DNA of 64,000 bases from Mycolicibacter minnesotensis (lineage in GTDB: Bacteria > Actinomycetota > Actinomycetes > Mycobacteriales > Mycobacteriaceae), in NCBI RefSeq assembly GCF_010731755.1, contig NZ_AP022589.1, positions 3,534,001 through 3,598,000 on the forward strand, written 5' to 3'. This document shows, in pieces, positions 39,605-49,464 of this stretch; the stretch's first letter is position 1; each line of letters opens with the position of its first letter. The notes beneath the pieces were generated by a model that was not told where the DNA came from, ran no database searches, and saw only the letters and a list, made by a program, of their open reading frames with translations. The translations under genes were made by a program, and so were the position numbers.

Positions 39605-40732
39605 ATGCGGTGGAGTCTGCGTGCTCTGAGGCGCCCCGCCCTCGGCGCCGCAGCCGGCCTAGTGGCTGGTATCACAACTCTGAGCTGCGTTTTGGTCGGA
39701 AATGTGCACGCTGATCCCGCGGATGACGCGTTGGCCAAGCTCAGCGAATTGTCCCGTCAGGCCGAACAGACCACCGAGGCCATGCACACCGCGCAGCTCA
39801 ATTTCGAGGAGAAGCTTGCCGCGCAGCAGGCCGCAGACAATACCCACGCGGCCGACCAGGCGGCGCTGGACGCGGCCAGAGAGCAGCTGACCACCTATCG
39901 AGCGGCCGTCAACCGATTCGCCGCCACCACGTATATGGGTGGCCGGGTCGGGGGCGCTGATGCCATCTTGACCGCGGAGTCGCCGCAGCAACTGATCGAC
40001 AAGCTCGGGGTGCAGCGCGTCGTTGCCGGCGACATGTCGGTGCAGCTGGACCGCTTCCGCGCCGCCAACGAGCAGGCCGACCAGGCCGAGCAGGCCTCCG
40101 CGAAGTCGGCTGACGACGCCCGGACGGCAGCCGAGCAGGCTGCCGCGGTGCGCGCCGAGCTGCAGGCCCGCCAGAGCCGGCTGCAGTTGCAGATCTCGGT
40201 AGTGAAGTCCCAGTACTACGCGCTCACCCCCGAGCAGCGCACCGCGATGGCCGGACCTGGCCCCGCGCCCGCGCCCGCGCCCGAAGCCGAGCCGGGGGCT
40301 CCTGCCCCCGAAGGCGCGCCGCCGGCTCCCGGGTTCCCGATGCCGTGGGCCGCTGCGCCGTCGCCGATGGAGGGCGGGGGCGGCGGGGCCGCCGCGACCG
40401 CCGTCCAGGCGGCCCTGACCCAGGTCGGTTCACCGTATGTCTGGGGCGGTGCCGCTCCGGGTGGCTTCGACTGCTCCGGACTGGTGATGTGGGCGTTCCA
40501 CCAGGCTGGGGTCAACCTGCCGCATTCCAGCCAGGCGCAGGCAAACGGCGGACAAGCGGTGTCGCTGTCGGATCTGCAGCCCGGTGACGTGCTGACCTTC
40601 TACTCGGACGCCTCGCACTCGGGCATCTACGTCGGCGACGGCATGATGATCCACTCGTCCACCTACGGTCAGCCGGTCCGGGTGGTGCCGATGAACTCGT
40701 CCGGCCCGATCCACAACGCCCGTCGTTACTGA
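39605..40732 (+). CDS. Secreted NlpC/P60 peptidoglycan endopeptidase
   Basis: A 375-residue exported protein (Rv2190c by position). A signal peptide (1-36, ending NVHA) is followed by a long alanine-rich coiled coil (about 40-210), a Pro/Ala/Gly linker and a C-terminal NlpC/P60 domain. The catalytic cysteine is C290 (GGFDCSGLVMW) and the histidine is H338 (SHSGIYVGDG). It should cut peptide stems in peptidoglycan; the coiled coil probably controls access, as in RipA-type enzymes. ATG 39605 has GGAG 9 bases upstream; TTG 39590 with AAGGA at 7 bases is a genuine alternative adding five residues. Confidence 0.92.
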   Translation: MRWSLRALRRPALGAAAGLVAGITTLSCVLVGNVHADPADDALAKLSELSRQAEQTTEAMHTAQLNFEEKLAAQQAADNTHAADQAALDAAREQLTTYRAAVNRFAATTYMGGRVGGADAILTAESPQQLIDKLGVQRVVAGDMSVQLDRFRAANEQADQAEQASAKSADDARTAAEQAAAVRAELQARQSRLQLQISVVKSQYYALTPEQRTAMAGPGPAPAPAPEAEPGAPAPEGAPPAPGFPMPWAAAPSPMEGGGGGAAATAVQAALTQVGSPYVWGGAAPGGFDCSGLVMWAFHQAGVNLPHSSQAQANGGQAVSLSDLQPGDVLTFYSDASHSGIYVGDGMMIHSSTYGQPVRVVPMNSSGPIHNARRY

Positions 40733-40754
40733 GCGCCGACGAGCCCGCCGCCTG

Positions 40755-41555
40755 GTGGCGGCGCTGCTGACGGTCCAGCTGATCAGCGCTGCAGTCCTGC
40801 TGGGCCTGCCGGACCGCCACAGCGCGGCGCCGCTGATCGTGGGGGATGACCGCACGGTGGTCCTGGACAATCTCGGTGGCCGATCCGGTGAGGAACTGCT
40901 GGCGCGAGTGGCGGCCCAGATCGGATCAGCGGTCGAGGCCGTCGAAGCGTTCTGGGGCACCGATTGGACCCACCGCATTCAGGTGACCGCCACCGGCACC
41001 GAGCGGCAATTCGTGGAGCTCGCCGGCGATGACACCGCCGATGTCGCCCAGTGGTCTGACGTCGCCGCGGTCGCCGTCGCCGAACGGGTGGATCCGGAGC
41101 GTCGCACCGCCGAGGGTCAGCGGATCGTCCTGGCGCCAGGTGCCGCCGCAATGACTACGCCGGCACTGCGAATCGTGTTGACCCACGAGCTGTTTCACTA
41201 CGCCGCTCGAACCGATACCGCGCTCGATGCGCCGCGCTGGCTCACCGAGGGAGTGGCCGACTTCGTCGCGCGGCCGGCCCCGGACCGGTTCGGCGCCCTG
41301 GCCGGACCGGTGGCGCTTCCCTCCGATGCGGACTTGGATGCTCCTGGGCCACGGCGTGTGCAGGCCTACGACCGGGCGTGGCAGTTCGCCCTGTTCGTGG
41401 CCCACCGATACGGGACCGCCAAGCTCCGGGAGCTCTACCTGTCTGCCTGCGGTCCGGCTCATGTTGCTCCGGCGGTGGCCGTGCCCTTGGTTCTCGGCGT
41501 CGACCTGCCCAGGCTGCTCGCCGCGTGGGGCGCTTGGCTAGCATCCCTGCAGTGA
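40755..41555 (+). CDS. Exported metallopeptidase-like protein (HExxH)
   Basis: A 266-residue protein (Rv2189c by position) with an N-terminal hydrophobic segment acting as signal or anchor. A gluzincin-like zinc site is visible: H144-E145-L-F-H148 and a downstream glutamate E165 in WLTEGVADFV. This pattern suggests a peptidase MA-like fold; activity is not proven. The start is the first GTG after the NlpC/P60 stop, 22 bases downstream. The stop overlaps the pimB' GTG by 4 bp, so it is coupled to PimB'. Confidence 0.75.
   Translation: MAALLTVQLISAAVLLGLPDRHSAAPLIVGDDRTVVLDNLGGRSGEELLARVAAQIGSAVEAVEAFWGTDWTHRIQVTATGTERQFVELAGDDTADVAQWSDVAAVAVAERVDPERRTAEGQRIVLAPGAAAMTTPALRIVLTHELFHYAARTDTALDAPRWLTEGVADFVARPAPDRFGALAGPVALPSDADLDAPGPRRVQAYDRAWQFALFVAHRYGTAKLRELYLSACGPAHVAPAVAVPLVLGVDLPRLLAAWGAWLASLQ
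41539..41544 (+). promoter_or_regulatory. -10 element, possible internal leaderless start of pimB'
   Basis: TAGCAT, 7 bases before GTG 41552, inside the end of the metallopeptidase-like gene. Confidence 0.35.
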
Positions 41556-42694
41556 GCCGGGTCCTGCTGGTAACCAACGATTTTCCGCCGCGTCCCGGCG
41601 GCATTCAGTGCTACCTGGAAGAGCTGGTGCGCCGCATCGCCGGTTCCGGTCGCCATGACATCACGGTGTATGCGCCGCAGTGGAAGGGCGCAGACGCCTT
41701 CGACGACGCCGCGAAGTCCTCCGGCTACCAGGTGGTGCGCCACCCGGGCACGCTGATGCTGCCCGGTCCCGCCGTCGACTCGCGGATGCGCAGGCTCGTC
41801 GCCGAACAGGGCGCTCAGACCGTCTGGTTCGGTGCGGCCGCCCCACTGGCACTGTTGGCGCAGCGTGCGCGCACCGCGGGAGTCACCCGGGTGCTCGCCA
41901 GCACGCACGGCCACGAGGTGGGCTGGTCGATGCTGCCGGGAGCCCGTTCGGTGCTGCGCCGTATCGGCGAATCCTGCGACACCGTCACGTTCGTCAGCCA
42001 CTACACCCGCGGCCGGTTCGCCGCGGCGTTCGGCCCCGACGCCGCGCTGGAGCATCTACCGCCGGGGGTGGACACCGACCGCTTCCGGCCCGATCCCAGT
42101 GCCCGCGCCGAGCTGCGGGCCCGGCATGGGCTCGGCGAGCGCCCCACCGTGGTCTGCGTATCGCGGTTGGTGCCCCGTAAGGGCCAGGACATGCTGATTA
42201 GGGCTCTTCCGGCGATCCGGCAACGGGTGAATGGTGCCGCGTTGGTGATCGTGGGCGGCGGACCCTACGCCGAGAGGCTGCACCAGCTGGCCCAGGAATG
42301 CGGGGTGGCCGATGCGGTGACCTTCACCGGCGGTGTTCCTGCCGCCGAGCTGCCGGCCTATTACACGCTCGGTGACGTCTTCGCGATGCCGTGCCGCACC
42401 CGCGGCGCGGGGCTCGACGTAGAAGGCCTGGGCATCGTGTTCCTGGAGGCGTCGGCAGCGGGGGTTCCGGTGGTTGCCGGCAACTCAGGCGGGGCGCCCG
42501 AGACGGTATTGCATGACCAGACCGGGCTGGTGGTCGACGGCCGGGCCGTGGACCAGATCGCTGACGCCGTCGCCGGATTGCTCGCCGACCCCGACCGTGC
42601 CGCGGCGATGGGTGCCGCAGGCCGGCAATGGGCGACCGGGCACTGGCGCTGGGACACGCTGGCCGGGCGCATGGCAGACCTTCTGCAGGCCTGA
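41552..42694 (+). CDS. pimB: GDP-mannose-dependent alpha-mannosyltransferase PimB'
   Basis: A 380-residue GT-B, GT4 family glycosyltransferase (Rv2188c by position) that adds the second mannose to phosphatidylinositol monomannoside on the inner membrane face. It has VTNDFPPRPGGIQCYLEEL at the N-terminus, the VSRLVPRKGQDMLI hinge region and the C-terminal E-x7-E motif (EGLGIVFLE), where the sugar nucleotide binds. GTG 41552 overlaps the preceding stop (GTGA). It converges on fadD15, with only five bases between them. Confidence 0.95.
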   Translation: MSRVLLVTNDFPPRPGGIQCYLEELVRRIAGSGRHDITVYAPQWKGADAFDDAAKSSGYQVVRHPGTLMLPGPAVDSRMRRLVAEQGAQTVWFGAAAPLALLAQRARTAGVTRVLASTHGHEVGWSMLPGARSVLRRIGESCDTVTFVSHYTRGRFAAAFGPDAALEHLPPGVDTDRFRPDPSARAELRARHGLGERPTVVCVSRLVPRKGQDMLIRALPAIRQRVNGAALVIVGGGPYAERLHQLAQECGVADAVTFTGGVPAAELPAYYTLGDVFAMPCRTRGAGLDVEGLGIVFLEASAAGVPVVAGNSGGAPETVLHDQTGLVVDGRAVDQIADAVAGLLADPDRAAAMGAAGRQWATGHWRWDTLAGRMADLLQA

Positions 42695-42699
42695 ACCGG

Positions 42700-44502
42700 T
42701 CAGCCCTTGGCGTAAATCGCCTCGATCGCGTCGGCGAACTTCTCCGCCACCACGTTGCGCTTGACCTTCATGGTCGGGGTCAGCTCGCCGGTGGCCTCGG
42801 TGAAGTCGACCGGCAGGATCTGGAACTTCCGGATCGACTCGGCATGCGAGACCGCAAGATTGGCGTGCTTGACAGCCGAATCCACCTCGGCGATCAGGTC
42901 CGGGTCGGTCGCCAGATCCGCCGGTGTGGCGCCGCTGGCCTTGCCGTGGCGTTCCTTCCAGCCCTCGATGGCCTCGGGGTCGATGGTGATCAGCGCCCCG
43001 ATGAACGGCTTGGCGTCCCCGACGACCATCGCCTGGCTGATCAACGGGTGAGACCGCAGCTGGTCTTCGAGAACCGCAGGTGCGACGTTCTTGCCGCCGG
43101 CGGTGACGATGATCTCCTTCTTGCGCCCCGTGATCTTCAGGTAGCCCTCGTCGTCGATGGCGGCCAGGTCGCCGGTGCGGAACCAGCCGTCGGTGAACGC
43201 CTCGGCGGTGGCCTGCTCGTTGCGCCAGTAGCCGTGGAACACCACGCCGCCGCGCACCAGCAACTCGCCATCCTCGGCGATACGCATGCTGTTGCCGGGC
43301 ACCAGCGTTCCGACGGTGCCGACTTTCATGCCGCCGACGGGGTTGACGGTGATGGCCGCGGTGGTCTCGGTCAGCCCGTAGCCCTCATAGATCGACAGGC
43401 CGACGCCGCGGTAGAAGTGGCCCAGCCGTTCGCCCAGCGGCGCGCCGCCAGACACCGAGGCGCGGCAGTTGCCGCCCAACGCCGTGCGCAGCTTGTGATA
43501 GACCAGCTTGTCGAACAGGGCGTGCTTGGCGCGCAGCAACAGGCCTGGACCGCCGCGGTCGGTGGCCTCGCTCCAGTCCACGGCGGTCTGGGCCGCAATC
43601 TCGAAGATGCGCCCCTTGCCGTCGTTGGCGGCATTCTGGGCGGCGGTGTTGTAAACCTTCTCGAACACCCGCGGCACCGACACCACCACGGTCGGCTTGA
43701 ACACCGACAACATCGGCACCAGGTTCTTGATATCGCTGGTGAACCCCACCGTCACCTTGTTGGCGAAGCCCGCGATGCTCAGCGCACGGGCCAGGACGTG
43801 TGCCAACGGCAGGAACACCAGCAGTCGCTGGCCGGAGGTCATCAGCGTGGGCAGGGCGGCCTGGGTGCCGCGAACCTCGTGGATCAGGTTGGAGTGGGTG
43901 AGCTGGCAGCCCTTGGGACGGCCGGTGGTGCCCGAGGTGTAGATCAGCGTCGCCGGATCGGTGGACCGTAATGCGGCAAGGCGCGCAGTGAGTTCTGCGG
44001 GGTCGTGGCCGGCGCCGGCCTCCGTCAGCTCATCGAGGGCCGGGGCGTCCGAACCGTCGATGGTCAGCACCCGCCGCAGTGCGGGCAGGTCTCCGGCGAG
44101 TTCGTTGACGATCTGGGCGTGAGCGTCGGTCTCGGCGAAGGCCACTACCGCGCTGGAGTCCTGCATCACCCAGCGGACCTGCTCGGCCGAAGACGTCTCG
44201 TAGATCGGCACGGTCACCGCGCCGATGGACAGGATGGCGTAGTCGAGAATGGCCCACTCGTAGCGCGTAGCCGAGAAGATGACCACGCGGTCGCCGGCCT
44301 CCACGCCCAGTCCGATCAGGCCCAGCGCCGCCGACCGGATCTGTGCGGCCGCGGTGGCGCAGGTGACGTCTGTCCAGGCGCCGTCGATCAGCCGCTGGTA
44401 GATGACGAAGTCGGGACTGTTGCGTTCGTGTTCGAAGACAGCCGCGGCGACGTTGTCGTGCTCCTCGACGGTGAACGGCGCGGGAACACTGAACTCACGC
44501 AT
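42700..44502 (-). CDS. fadD15: Long-chain fatty acid--CoA ligase FadD15
   Basis: A 600-residue ANL-superfamily enzyme that adenylates fatty acids and forms acyl-CoA. The P-loop [11 protein letters not shown] is at 188-198, followed by [24 protein letters not shown] and the hinge [15 protein letters not shown]. The catalytic C-terminal lysine region ([11 protein letters not shown]) is present. ATG 44502 is preceded by GAGAGG. It is divergent from the SRPBCC gene. In mycobacteria this FadD class supplies acyl-CoA for storage lipids and phospholipids. Confidence 0.95.
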   Translation of the reverse strand: MREFSVPAPFTVEEHDNVAAAVFEHERNSPDFVIYQRLIDGAWTDVTCATAAAQIRSAALGLIGLGVEAGDRVVIFSATRYEWAILDYAILSIGAVTVPIYETSSAEQVRWVMQDSSAVVAFAETDAHAQIVNELAGDLPALRRVLTIDGSDAPALDELTEAGAGHDPAELTARLAALRSTDPATLIYTSGTTGRPKGCQLTHSNLIHEVRGTQAALPTLMTSGQRLLVFLPLAHVLARALSIAGFANKVTVGFTSDIKNLVPMLSVFKPTVVVSVPRVFEKVYNTAAQNAANDGKGRIFEIAAQTAVDWSEATDRGGPGLLLRAKHALFDKLVYHKLRTALGGNCRASVSGGAPLGERLGHFYRGVGLSIYEGYGLTETTAAITVNPVGGMKVGTVGTLVPGNSMRIAEDGELLVRGGVVFHGYWRNEQATAEAFTDGWFRTGDLAAIDDEGYLKITGRKKEIIVTAGGKNVAPAVLEDQLRSHPLISQAMVVGDAKPFIGALITIDPEAIEGWKERHGKASGATPADLATDPDLIAEVDSAVKHANLAVSHAESIRKFQILPVDFTEATGELTPTMKVKRNVVAEKFADAIEAIYAKG

Positions 44503-44649
44503 TGCGATGACCTCTCTTGCCAGCCTGGGTGTCGATCCGCACAGCCTAGTCGGCTCCTGGGGACGACCGTGACGAGGTTCACTCTGCGTCCCTGCCGGAA
44601 GCTCCCCGCGAATGCGCCGCCGGGCCCTTGGCCCGGAAAAAGTGTTCGA

Positions 44650-44655
44650 TACGCT
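44650..44655 (+). promoter_or_regulatory. -10 element, leaderless start of the first SRPBCC gene
   Basis: TACGCT, 8 bases before ATG 44664; a weak TTGGCC lies 16 bases further upstream. Confidence 0.45.
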
Positions 44656-44663
44656 TGCGGGCC

Positions 44664-45059
44664 ATGAACAGTATCCAGGTTGCCGACGAGACGTTCGTCG
44701 CCGCTTCCGGCGAGCAGGTGGGCATGGCTGTCGCCGATCGGTCGAATTGGCAGCGGTGGTGGCCCGATCTGCAGCTTGAGGTGGTCGAAGACCGCGCTGA
44801 CAAGGGCATTCGGTGGACAGTGGGCGGGCCGCTGACCGGCACCATGGAGATCTGGCTGGAGCCGATGCTCGACGGTGTGCTGCTCCACTATTTCCTGCAC
44901 GCCGAACCCACCGGCGTGACCGGCCGGCAGCTGGCGCGGCTGAACCTGGCCAAGCTCAACCACCGCCGCCGGGTGGCGGGCAAGCGGATGGCCTTCGAGG
45001 TCAAGCACCGCTTGGAGCGATCTCGGCCGGTGGGGGTCGCGCCGATCGCCGTGAGTTGA
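44664..45059 (+). CDS. SRPBCC-type lipid/ligand-binding protein
   Basis: A 131-residue protein (Rv2186c by position) that fits the START/polyketide-cyclase fold: an N-terminal strand ([12 protein letters not shown]), [40 protein letters not shown] and a long C-terminal helix. No catalytic residues can be assigned. The start is ATG 44664; an upstream TTG would add 12 basic residues. It begins a run of co-oriented genes ending at the acyltransferase. Confidence 0.72.
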   Translation: MNSIQVADETFVAASGEQVGMAVADRSNWQRWWPDLQLEVVEDRADKGIRWTVGGPLTGTMEIWLEPMLDGVLLHYFLHAEPTGVTGRQLARLNLAKLNHRRRVAGKRMAFEVKHRLERSRPVGVAPIAVS

Positions 45060-45139
45060 CCCGGCCCGGCCGAAGACGGCGAGGTAGCGTCTGTGCCGAG
45101 GGCCGGTGGCAGGCGCGAGCGAGTTAGGGAAGTAACCAC

Positions 45140-45577
45140 GTGGCGGACAAGACAGCTCAGACGATCTTCATCGCGGCCGATCCGGACACGGTGATGAAGG
45201 TGATCGCCGATATCGGCGCCTACCCCGACTGGGTCTCGGAGTACACCGAGGCCGAGGTGCTCGAGACCGATGCCGACGGCTATCCGAAGGTGGCCCGGTT
45301 GGTGCTCGACGCAGCCGTGCTCAAGGACACCATGGTGTTGAACTACGACTGGTCGCCGGATCGCCGGGCGGTGCGGTGGTCCCTGGCGTCGAGTTCGCTG
45401 CTCAAAGCGCTGGACGGCGAATATCGCCTGACGCCGAAGGGATCTGGGACCGAGGTCGTCTACGAGTTGTCGGTGGATCTGATGATTCCGATGATCGGAC
45501 TGCTCAAGCGCAAAGCGGAGCGTCGGCTGACCGACACCGCACTGAAGGATTTGAAGAAGCGAGCAGAGGCTGAGTGA
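45140..45577 (+). CDS. SRPBCC-family protein (cyclase/dehydrase-like)
   Basis: A 145-residue SRPBCC protein (Rv2185c by position). DPDTVMKVIADIGAYPDWV is the typical N-terminal helix/grip motif, and the long C-terminal helix runs from LIPMIGLLKRKAERR to the end. Likely binds a hydrophobic ligand; substrate unknown. GTG 45140 has GGGAAG upstream, and TAGCGT at 45084-45089 is a possible -10. The stop overlaps the ATPase start by 4 bp (GTGA). Confidence 0.78.
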   Translation: MADKTAQTIFIAADPDTVMKVIADIGAYPDWVSEYTEAEVLETDADGYPKVARLVLDAAVLKDTMVLNYDWSPDRRAVRWSLASSSLLKALDGEYRLTPKGSGTEVVYELSVDLMIPMIGLLKRKAERRLTDTALKDLKKRAEAE

Positions 45578-46869
45578 GGCCGCCTGAACCGGCGCCGGCG
45601 ACAGCGCTTTCCGTGGCTGCCATCAGTTTGTTCGTGGGCAAAGGCGGCGTGGGCAAGTCCACGTGCGCCGCGGCGACGGCCGTCGCGCAGGCGTGCGCTG
45701 GCGATCGGGTTCTGCTGATCTCCACCGACCAGGCTCACTCGGTCGGGGACGTACTCGGTGTACAGGTGGCGCCCAGCGCTGCCCGCGACCCCCTCCGGGT
45801 GGTCCTCGACGGTGCGTCGGCCGGCGGCCAACTGGATGTACTGGCGCTGGACACCGTGGCACTGCTGGAGCGGTATTGGACCGACGTGGTCGAGGTTCTG
45901 GCCGACCGCTTCCCGGAATCGGACCTGGGTGGTGTTGCCCCCGAGGAACTTTCGGCGCTGCCCGGGGTGCAGGAAGTGCTGGGACTGCACGAGGTGGGCG
46001 AACTGGCGGACAGCGGGCGGTGGGACCGGGTGGTGGTCGATTGTGCATCCACCGCCGACGCCATGCGCATGCTGACCCTGCCCGCGACGGTGGCGCTCTA
46101 CGTCGAACGGTCGTGGCCGCGGCACCGCCGGCTCAGCGGCACCGAGGATCCTCGATCGAGTGCCCTCGTCGAGCTGGTCGAGCGGATCGCCCTAACCGCC
46201 GAACGGCTTGCCGAGCGACTGACCGATGAGGCATCGGTGGCGGCACACGTGGTGTTGACCGCGGAGCGTGTGGTGGCCGCCGAAGCCGTGCGTACCTTGG
46301 GTGCGTTGTCGCTGACGGGTGTGCGGGTGGCTGAGCTGATCGTCAATCAGATTTTGTTGCAGGACGATTCGTACGTCTACACCAACCTTCCCGCCCATCC
46401 GGCGTTCGACTGGTACGCCGAGCGAATCGGTGAGCAGCGCAGTGTTCTGGAGGAGATCGACCACGCCATCGGTGATGTGGCGATGGTCCTGGTCCCGCAC
46501 CTGGCGGGTGAACCCATCGGCCCCAAAGCCCTGGGCGATCTGCTGGCGAACAGTCGTCGCCGCGACGGGGCAGCGCCTCCGGCCCCGGTGCGGCCGGTGG
46601 TCGACCGGGAGTCCGGTTCCGGGCTGGGGGCCGTCTACCGGCTCCGGCTAGAGTTACCCCAGGTCGATTCCGGTGCGCTGAGCCTGGGGCGATCCGGAGA
46701 CGATCTGATCATCGGTGCGGGCGGCACCAGACGTCGGGTTCGGTTGGCGTCGGTGTTGCGTCGGTGCACGGTCGTGGACGCAACGTTGCGTGGCAGCGAA
46801 CTGACGGTGCGCTTCCAGCCGGATCCGCAACTGTGGCCGGCGAGTGGCGATGAGGAGGTGCGGCGTTGA
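45574..46869 (+). CDS. ArsA/GET3-like ATPase
   Basis: A 431-residue ATPase (Rv2184c by position) with a deviant Walker A motif GKGGVGKST at 22-30 and a STDQAHSVGDVLG switch I-like segment. Unlike arsenical pumps, no arsenite cysteines are evident. The C-terminal part (about 345-430) looks like a small beta-domain as in plant/actinobacterial ArsA-like proteins. Role unknown; membrane-protein targeting or lipid metabolism are guesses from the neighbourhood. GTG 45574 overlaps the previous stop, and its own stop overlaps the next gene (TTGA). Confidence 0.85.
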   Translation: MRPPEPAPATALSVAAISLFVGKGGVGKSTCAAATAVAQACAGDRVLLISTDQAHSVGDVLGVQVAPSAARDPLRVVLDGASAGGQLDVLALDTVALLERYWTDVVEVLADRFPESDLGGVAPEELSALPGVQEVLGLHEVGELADSGRWDRVVVDCASTADAMRMLTLPATVALYVERSWPRHRRLSGTEDPRSSALVELVERIALTAERLAERLTDEASVAAHVVLTAERVVAAEAVRTLGALSLTGVRVAELIVNQILLQDDSYVYTNLPAHPAFDWYAERIGEQRSVLEEIDHAIGDVAMVLVPHLAGEPIGPKALGDLLANSRRRDGAAPPAPVRPVVDRESGSGLGAVYRLRLELPQVDSGALSLGRSGDDLIIGAGGTRRRVRLASVLRRCTVVDATLRGSELTVRFQPDPQLWPASGDEEVRR

Positions 46870-47270
46870 CCGATGGCGCGCACCCCGACCTGGGTGAGCT
46901 CGGGCCCGAGTTGCGCAAGCTCGCCCAGGCGATCCTGGATCGCCTTGACCCGGCCGTGCGCGCCGCCGCGTTGCTGGCGGCTTCCGCCGACAGCCCGGGA
47001 AAGTGTCAACAGGTGTGGTGCCCGGTCTGCGCGTTGGCGGCCCTGGTCTCCGGCGAGGAGCACCCCCTGCTCACCATCGTCGCCGAGCACAGCGTCGCGC
47101 TCTACGAGGTGATCCGCGCGGTGGTCGGAGAGGCCGCCGAGGCCGGTGGGGTGCCGCGCCCGCCCGAGCCGGCTCCGCCGGGCGGCGACGGCGAGGGCGA
47201 CCGGTCGTCGGCACGCCCCAGCTATCAGCACATTCCCGTGCGCGTCGAGGACGACAAGCACGAAAGCTGA
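46866..47270 (+). CDS. Small conserved protein with a WCPVCALA motif
   Basis: A 134-residue protein (Rv2183c by position). An N-terminal helical region leads to C47-x4-W-C52-P-V-C55, a likely metal or redox site. The C-terminal 40 residues are Pro/Gly/charged and probably disordered. Starts at TTG 46866, overlapping the ATPase stop by 4 bp (TTGA), so its translation depends on the ATPase. Function unknown. Confidence 0.75.
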   Translation: MTDGAHPDLGELGPELRKLAQAILDRLDPAVRAAALLAASADSPGKCQQVWCPVCALAALVSGEEHPLLTIVAEHSVALYEVIRAVVGEAAEAGGVPRPPEPAPPGGDGEGDRSSARPSYQHIPVRVEDDKHES

Positions 47271-47288
47271 GGAATTCCGCGGAATTCC
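47271..47288. promoter_or_regulatory. Perfect 18-bp palindrome of two GGAATTCC blocks
   Basis: Bases 47271-47288 equal their own reverse complement; each half contains GGAATTCC, itself palindromic, with GC between. It starts right after the TGA of the WCPVCALA gene and precedes the acyltransferase promoter region. Its AT-containing core is unusual here and fits an operator better than a terminator. Confidence 0.4.
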
Positions 47289-47331
47289 CGATGTGACGAA
47301 TCACCGTGTGGCTCTTGACACGCTCGGTCGG

Positions 47332-47337
47332 TAAAGT
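47332..47337 (+). promoter_or_regulatory. Possible -10 element of the acyltransferase gene
   Basis: TAAAGT; a start site would give a leader of about 40 bases, with a strong AGGAGGGAGG ribosome-binding site. A TTGACA at 47315-47320 is only 11 bases away, too close to be its -35. Confidence 0.35.
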
Positions 47338-47380
47338 TGGCGCGAACACGGCCGCCTAGCGGGGGCAGGAGGGAGGGGCC

Positions 47381-48115
47381 ATGTGGTACTGGCTGGTCAA
47401 GTACGTCTTCTTCGGGCCCCTGCTGGCCCTGATCGGGCGGCCGAAAGTCGAGGGTCTGGAGAACATCCCCGACGACGGCGCGGCGATTCTGGCCAGTAAT
47501 CACCTGGCCGTCATGGACAGCTTCTACCTGCCCCTGGTGGTCCGTCGTCGGATCACGTTCCTGGCCAAGTCGGAATACTTCACCGGTACCGGGATCAAGG
47601 GCTGGCTCACTCGGTCGTTCTACACCGCGGTGGGACAGGTGCCCATCGACCGCAACAACGCTGACGCCGCGCAGGCGGCCCTGACCACCGCCCAGCGGAT
47701 TCTGGCGCAGGGCAAGCTGCTCGGCATCTATCCCGAGGGCACTCGCTCGCCCGATGGTCGGCTCTATAAGGGCAAGACCGGTCTGGCGCGCCTGGCGCTG
47801 CACACCGGCGTCCCGGTGATCCCCGTCGTGATGGTCGGCACCGACGTCGTCAACCCGCCGGGAACCAAGATGCTGCGGTTCGGCCGCGTCACGGTCCGAT
47901 TCGGCGAGCCGATGGACTTCTCACGGTTCGAGGGAATGGCCGAGAACCGATTCATCGAGCGTGCCGTCACCGACGAGGTGATCTACGAGCTGATGCGGTT
48001 GTCGGGCCAGGAATACGTCGACATCTACGCAGCCAGCGTCAAAAACGGTGCCGCGCAACAGGACGGAGCCTCCGGTCAGCCGGTCGCCCGGTTTCCGGAG
48101 ACCGCAGCGGGCTGA
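47381..48115 (+). CDS. PlsC-type 1-acylglycerol-3-phosphate acyltransferase
   Basis: A 244-residue membrane-associated acyltransferase (Rv2182c by position). The catalytic N-H41-x4-D46 motif ([11 protein letters not shown]) and the substrate motif [10 protein letters not shown] (117-126) are intact, with [12 protein letters not shown] as block IV. It should acylate lysophosphatidate in phospholipid synthesis. The ribosome-binding site is strong. Its last 40 bases overlap the convergent mannosyltransferase gene. Confidence 0.92.
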   Translation: MWYWLVKYVFFGPLLALIGRPKVEGLENIPDDGAAILASNHLAVMDSFYLPLVVRRRITFLAKSEYFTGTGIKGWLTRSFYTAVGQVPIDRNNADAAQAALTTAQRILAQGKLLGIYPEGTRSPDGRLYKGKTGLARLALHTGVPVIPVVMVGTDVVNPPGTKMLRFGRVTVRFGEPMDFSRFEGMAENRFIERAVTDEVIYELMRLSGQEYVDIYAASVKNGAAQQDGASGQPVARFPETAAG

Positions 48116-49371
48116 TCCGGATTCGGCCGAGGGTGCGGCCGAACGGCAAGACCAGCCGTGACGATCACGGCCAACGCCCACCACACGTAGGACATCCCGG
48201 CCAGCTGGCGCCACCACGCGGCACCGGACTCATGATGCTCGGGCAGCAGCTCGATCGGGCTGCGCAGCATCAGTGCCACGCCTGCGGCGCTGAGCGCGCC
48301 GAGCGCCATCGTGCGATGCCGGTAGGCCACCACCGCGGTCACCACCACGGTGGGAAGCATCCACACCCAGTGGTGCGACCAGGACACCGGTGACACCACC
48401 AAACCGAACAGGGCCACACAGACCAGCGCCAGAATGGGCTCGCCGGCAGCCAGCACCCGGCGGGCCGCCCACACCAATGCCGCCAGCACCAGCAGGCTGC
48501 CTGCCACCCACAACAGGGACCGAAGGTTCTCGCTCAGCGGTAGCCGGGCCAGCGCGCCGGCGAGATTCTGGTTGGTGTTGAGGGTCGCTCCACCGATGCG
48601 GTCGGTGTCGGTGACGGTGTGTGTCCAGTACTGCCAGGAGTCGCTCCAGGCCATCGCGAAGCCCACCAGGGTCGCCGCCAGGAAAGATGCCGCCGTGGTG
48701 ACTGCCGCGCGGGTATCGCGTCGCAGCAGGAAATAGAGCAGGAACACCGCGGGCGTCAGCTTCAATGCCACCGCGACACCCAGCAGTGCGCCGCGCGGCC
48801 AGTACGTGCGCCGCGGCACGCAGTCTGCGATCACCAGGGTCATGAGCACCGCATTGACTTGGCCGAAGTCGAAATTGGCCCAGATCGGTTCGGCATCCAA
48901 TCCGATGGCCGCCGCGACGATCGCCACCGCCAGGACCCCGCGGTGCCACCATTGCGGGCCGCTTCCGGAGTCGGCGCCGAGGCGCACCCCCAGGCCGCTG
49001 AGCATGATGGTGATCGAGACCACCAGCAGCAGGGTGGAGATGATGGTGAGCGCGGCGGTGGCCGTCCCCAGCGACACCCAGGTCAACGGGGCGAACAACA
49101 CCGCGGCGATCGGGGGATAGGTGAACGGCAGGACGGTTCCGTCGATCTGGGTGGCGAACCAGTCCTCGCCGTAGAGCGGGCGGCCGTCGCGCCAGGCCCG
49201 TGCCGCCATCCGGTAGACGTCGACGTCGATGTGGTACGGCGTGCTGCCCAGCGCCCGCCACGTCGTGTAGCCCAGGGCTGCAATCGCCAGCATCGTGAAG
49301 ATCCACCAAACGGCCCAACCGCTGATGCCCCCGTGCCGACGGCCCGGGTCGGGCGGCCGCGATGTAGTCAT
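48076..49371 (-). CDS. GT87 alpha-1,2-mannosyltransferase (lipoarabinomannan branching type)
   Basis: A 431-residue polytopic GT-C enzyme (Rv2181 by position), about ten transmembrane segments. The GT-C acidic motif is in the first external loop (HIDVDVYR, D49 and D51), and [13 protein letters not shown] follows. It should use polyprenyl-phosphate mannose to add alpha-1,2 side mannoses to the mannan backbone of LM/LAM, in line with the nearby PimB' and MptA. ATG 49371 is chosen; the frame is open further upstream, antisense to the next gene. TAGGCT lies 10 bases before the ATG. Confidence 0.9.
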   Translation of the reverse strand: MTTSRPPDPGRRHGGISGWAVWWIFTMLAIAALGYTTWRALGSTPYHIDVDVYRMAARAWRDGRPLYGEDWFATQIDGTVLPFTYPPIAAVLFAPLTWVSLGTATAALTIISTLLLVVSITIMLSGLGVRLGADSGSGPQWWHRGVLAVAIVAAAIGLDAEPIWANFDFGQVNAVLMTLVIADCVPRRTYWPRGALLGVAVALKLTPAVFLLYFLLRRDTRAAVTTAASFLAATLVGFAMAWSDSWQYWTHTVTDTDRIGGATLNTNQNLAGALARLPLSENLRSLLWVAGSLLVLAALVWAARRVLAAGEPILALVCVALFGLVVSPVSWSHHWVWMLPTVVVTAVVAYRHRTMALGALSAAGVALMLRSPIELLPEHHESGAAWWRQLAGMSYVWWALAVIVTAGLAVRPHPRPNPDQPAAVSGNRATG

Positions 49372-49451
49372 GTCGTGGCACAGCCTATCGGGTGGCGACG
49401 TTGCGGCGAGGCATACCGGTGGCGTTCCGGGCGTGGTGTGGCCCGGGGGCG

Positions 49452-49457
49452 TACGTT
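49452..49457 (+). promoter_or_regulatory. -10 element, leaderless start of the Rv2180c-like gene
   Basis: TACGTT, 7 bases before GTG 49465. Confidence 0.42.
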
Positions 49458-49464
49458 CCATTAG

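Noticed and set aside
47315..47337. TTGACA and TAAAGT as a -35/-10 pair before the acyltransferase
   Set aside because: Only 11 bases separate them, too short for a SigA-type promoter; TAAAGT alone is kept as a weak candidate.
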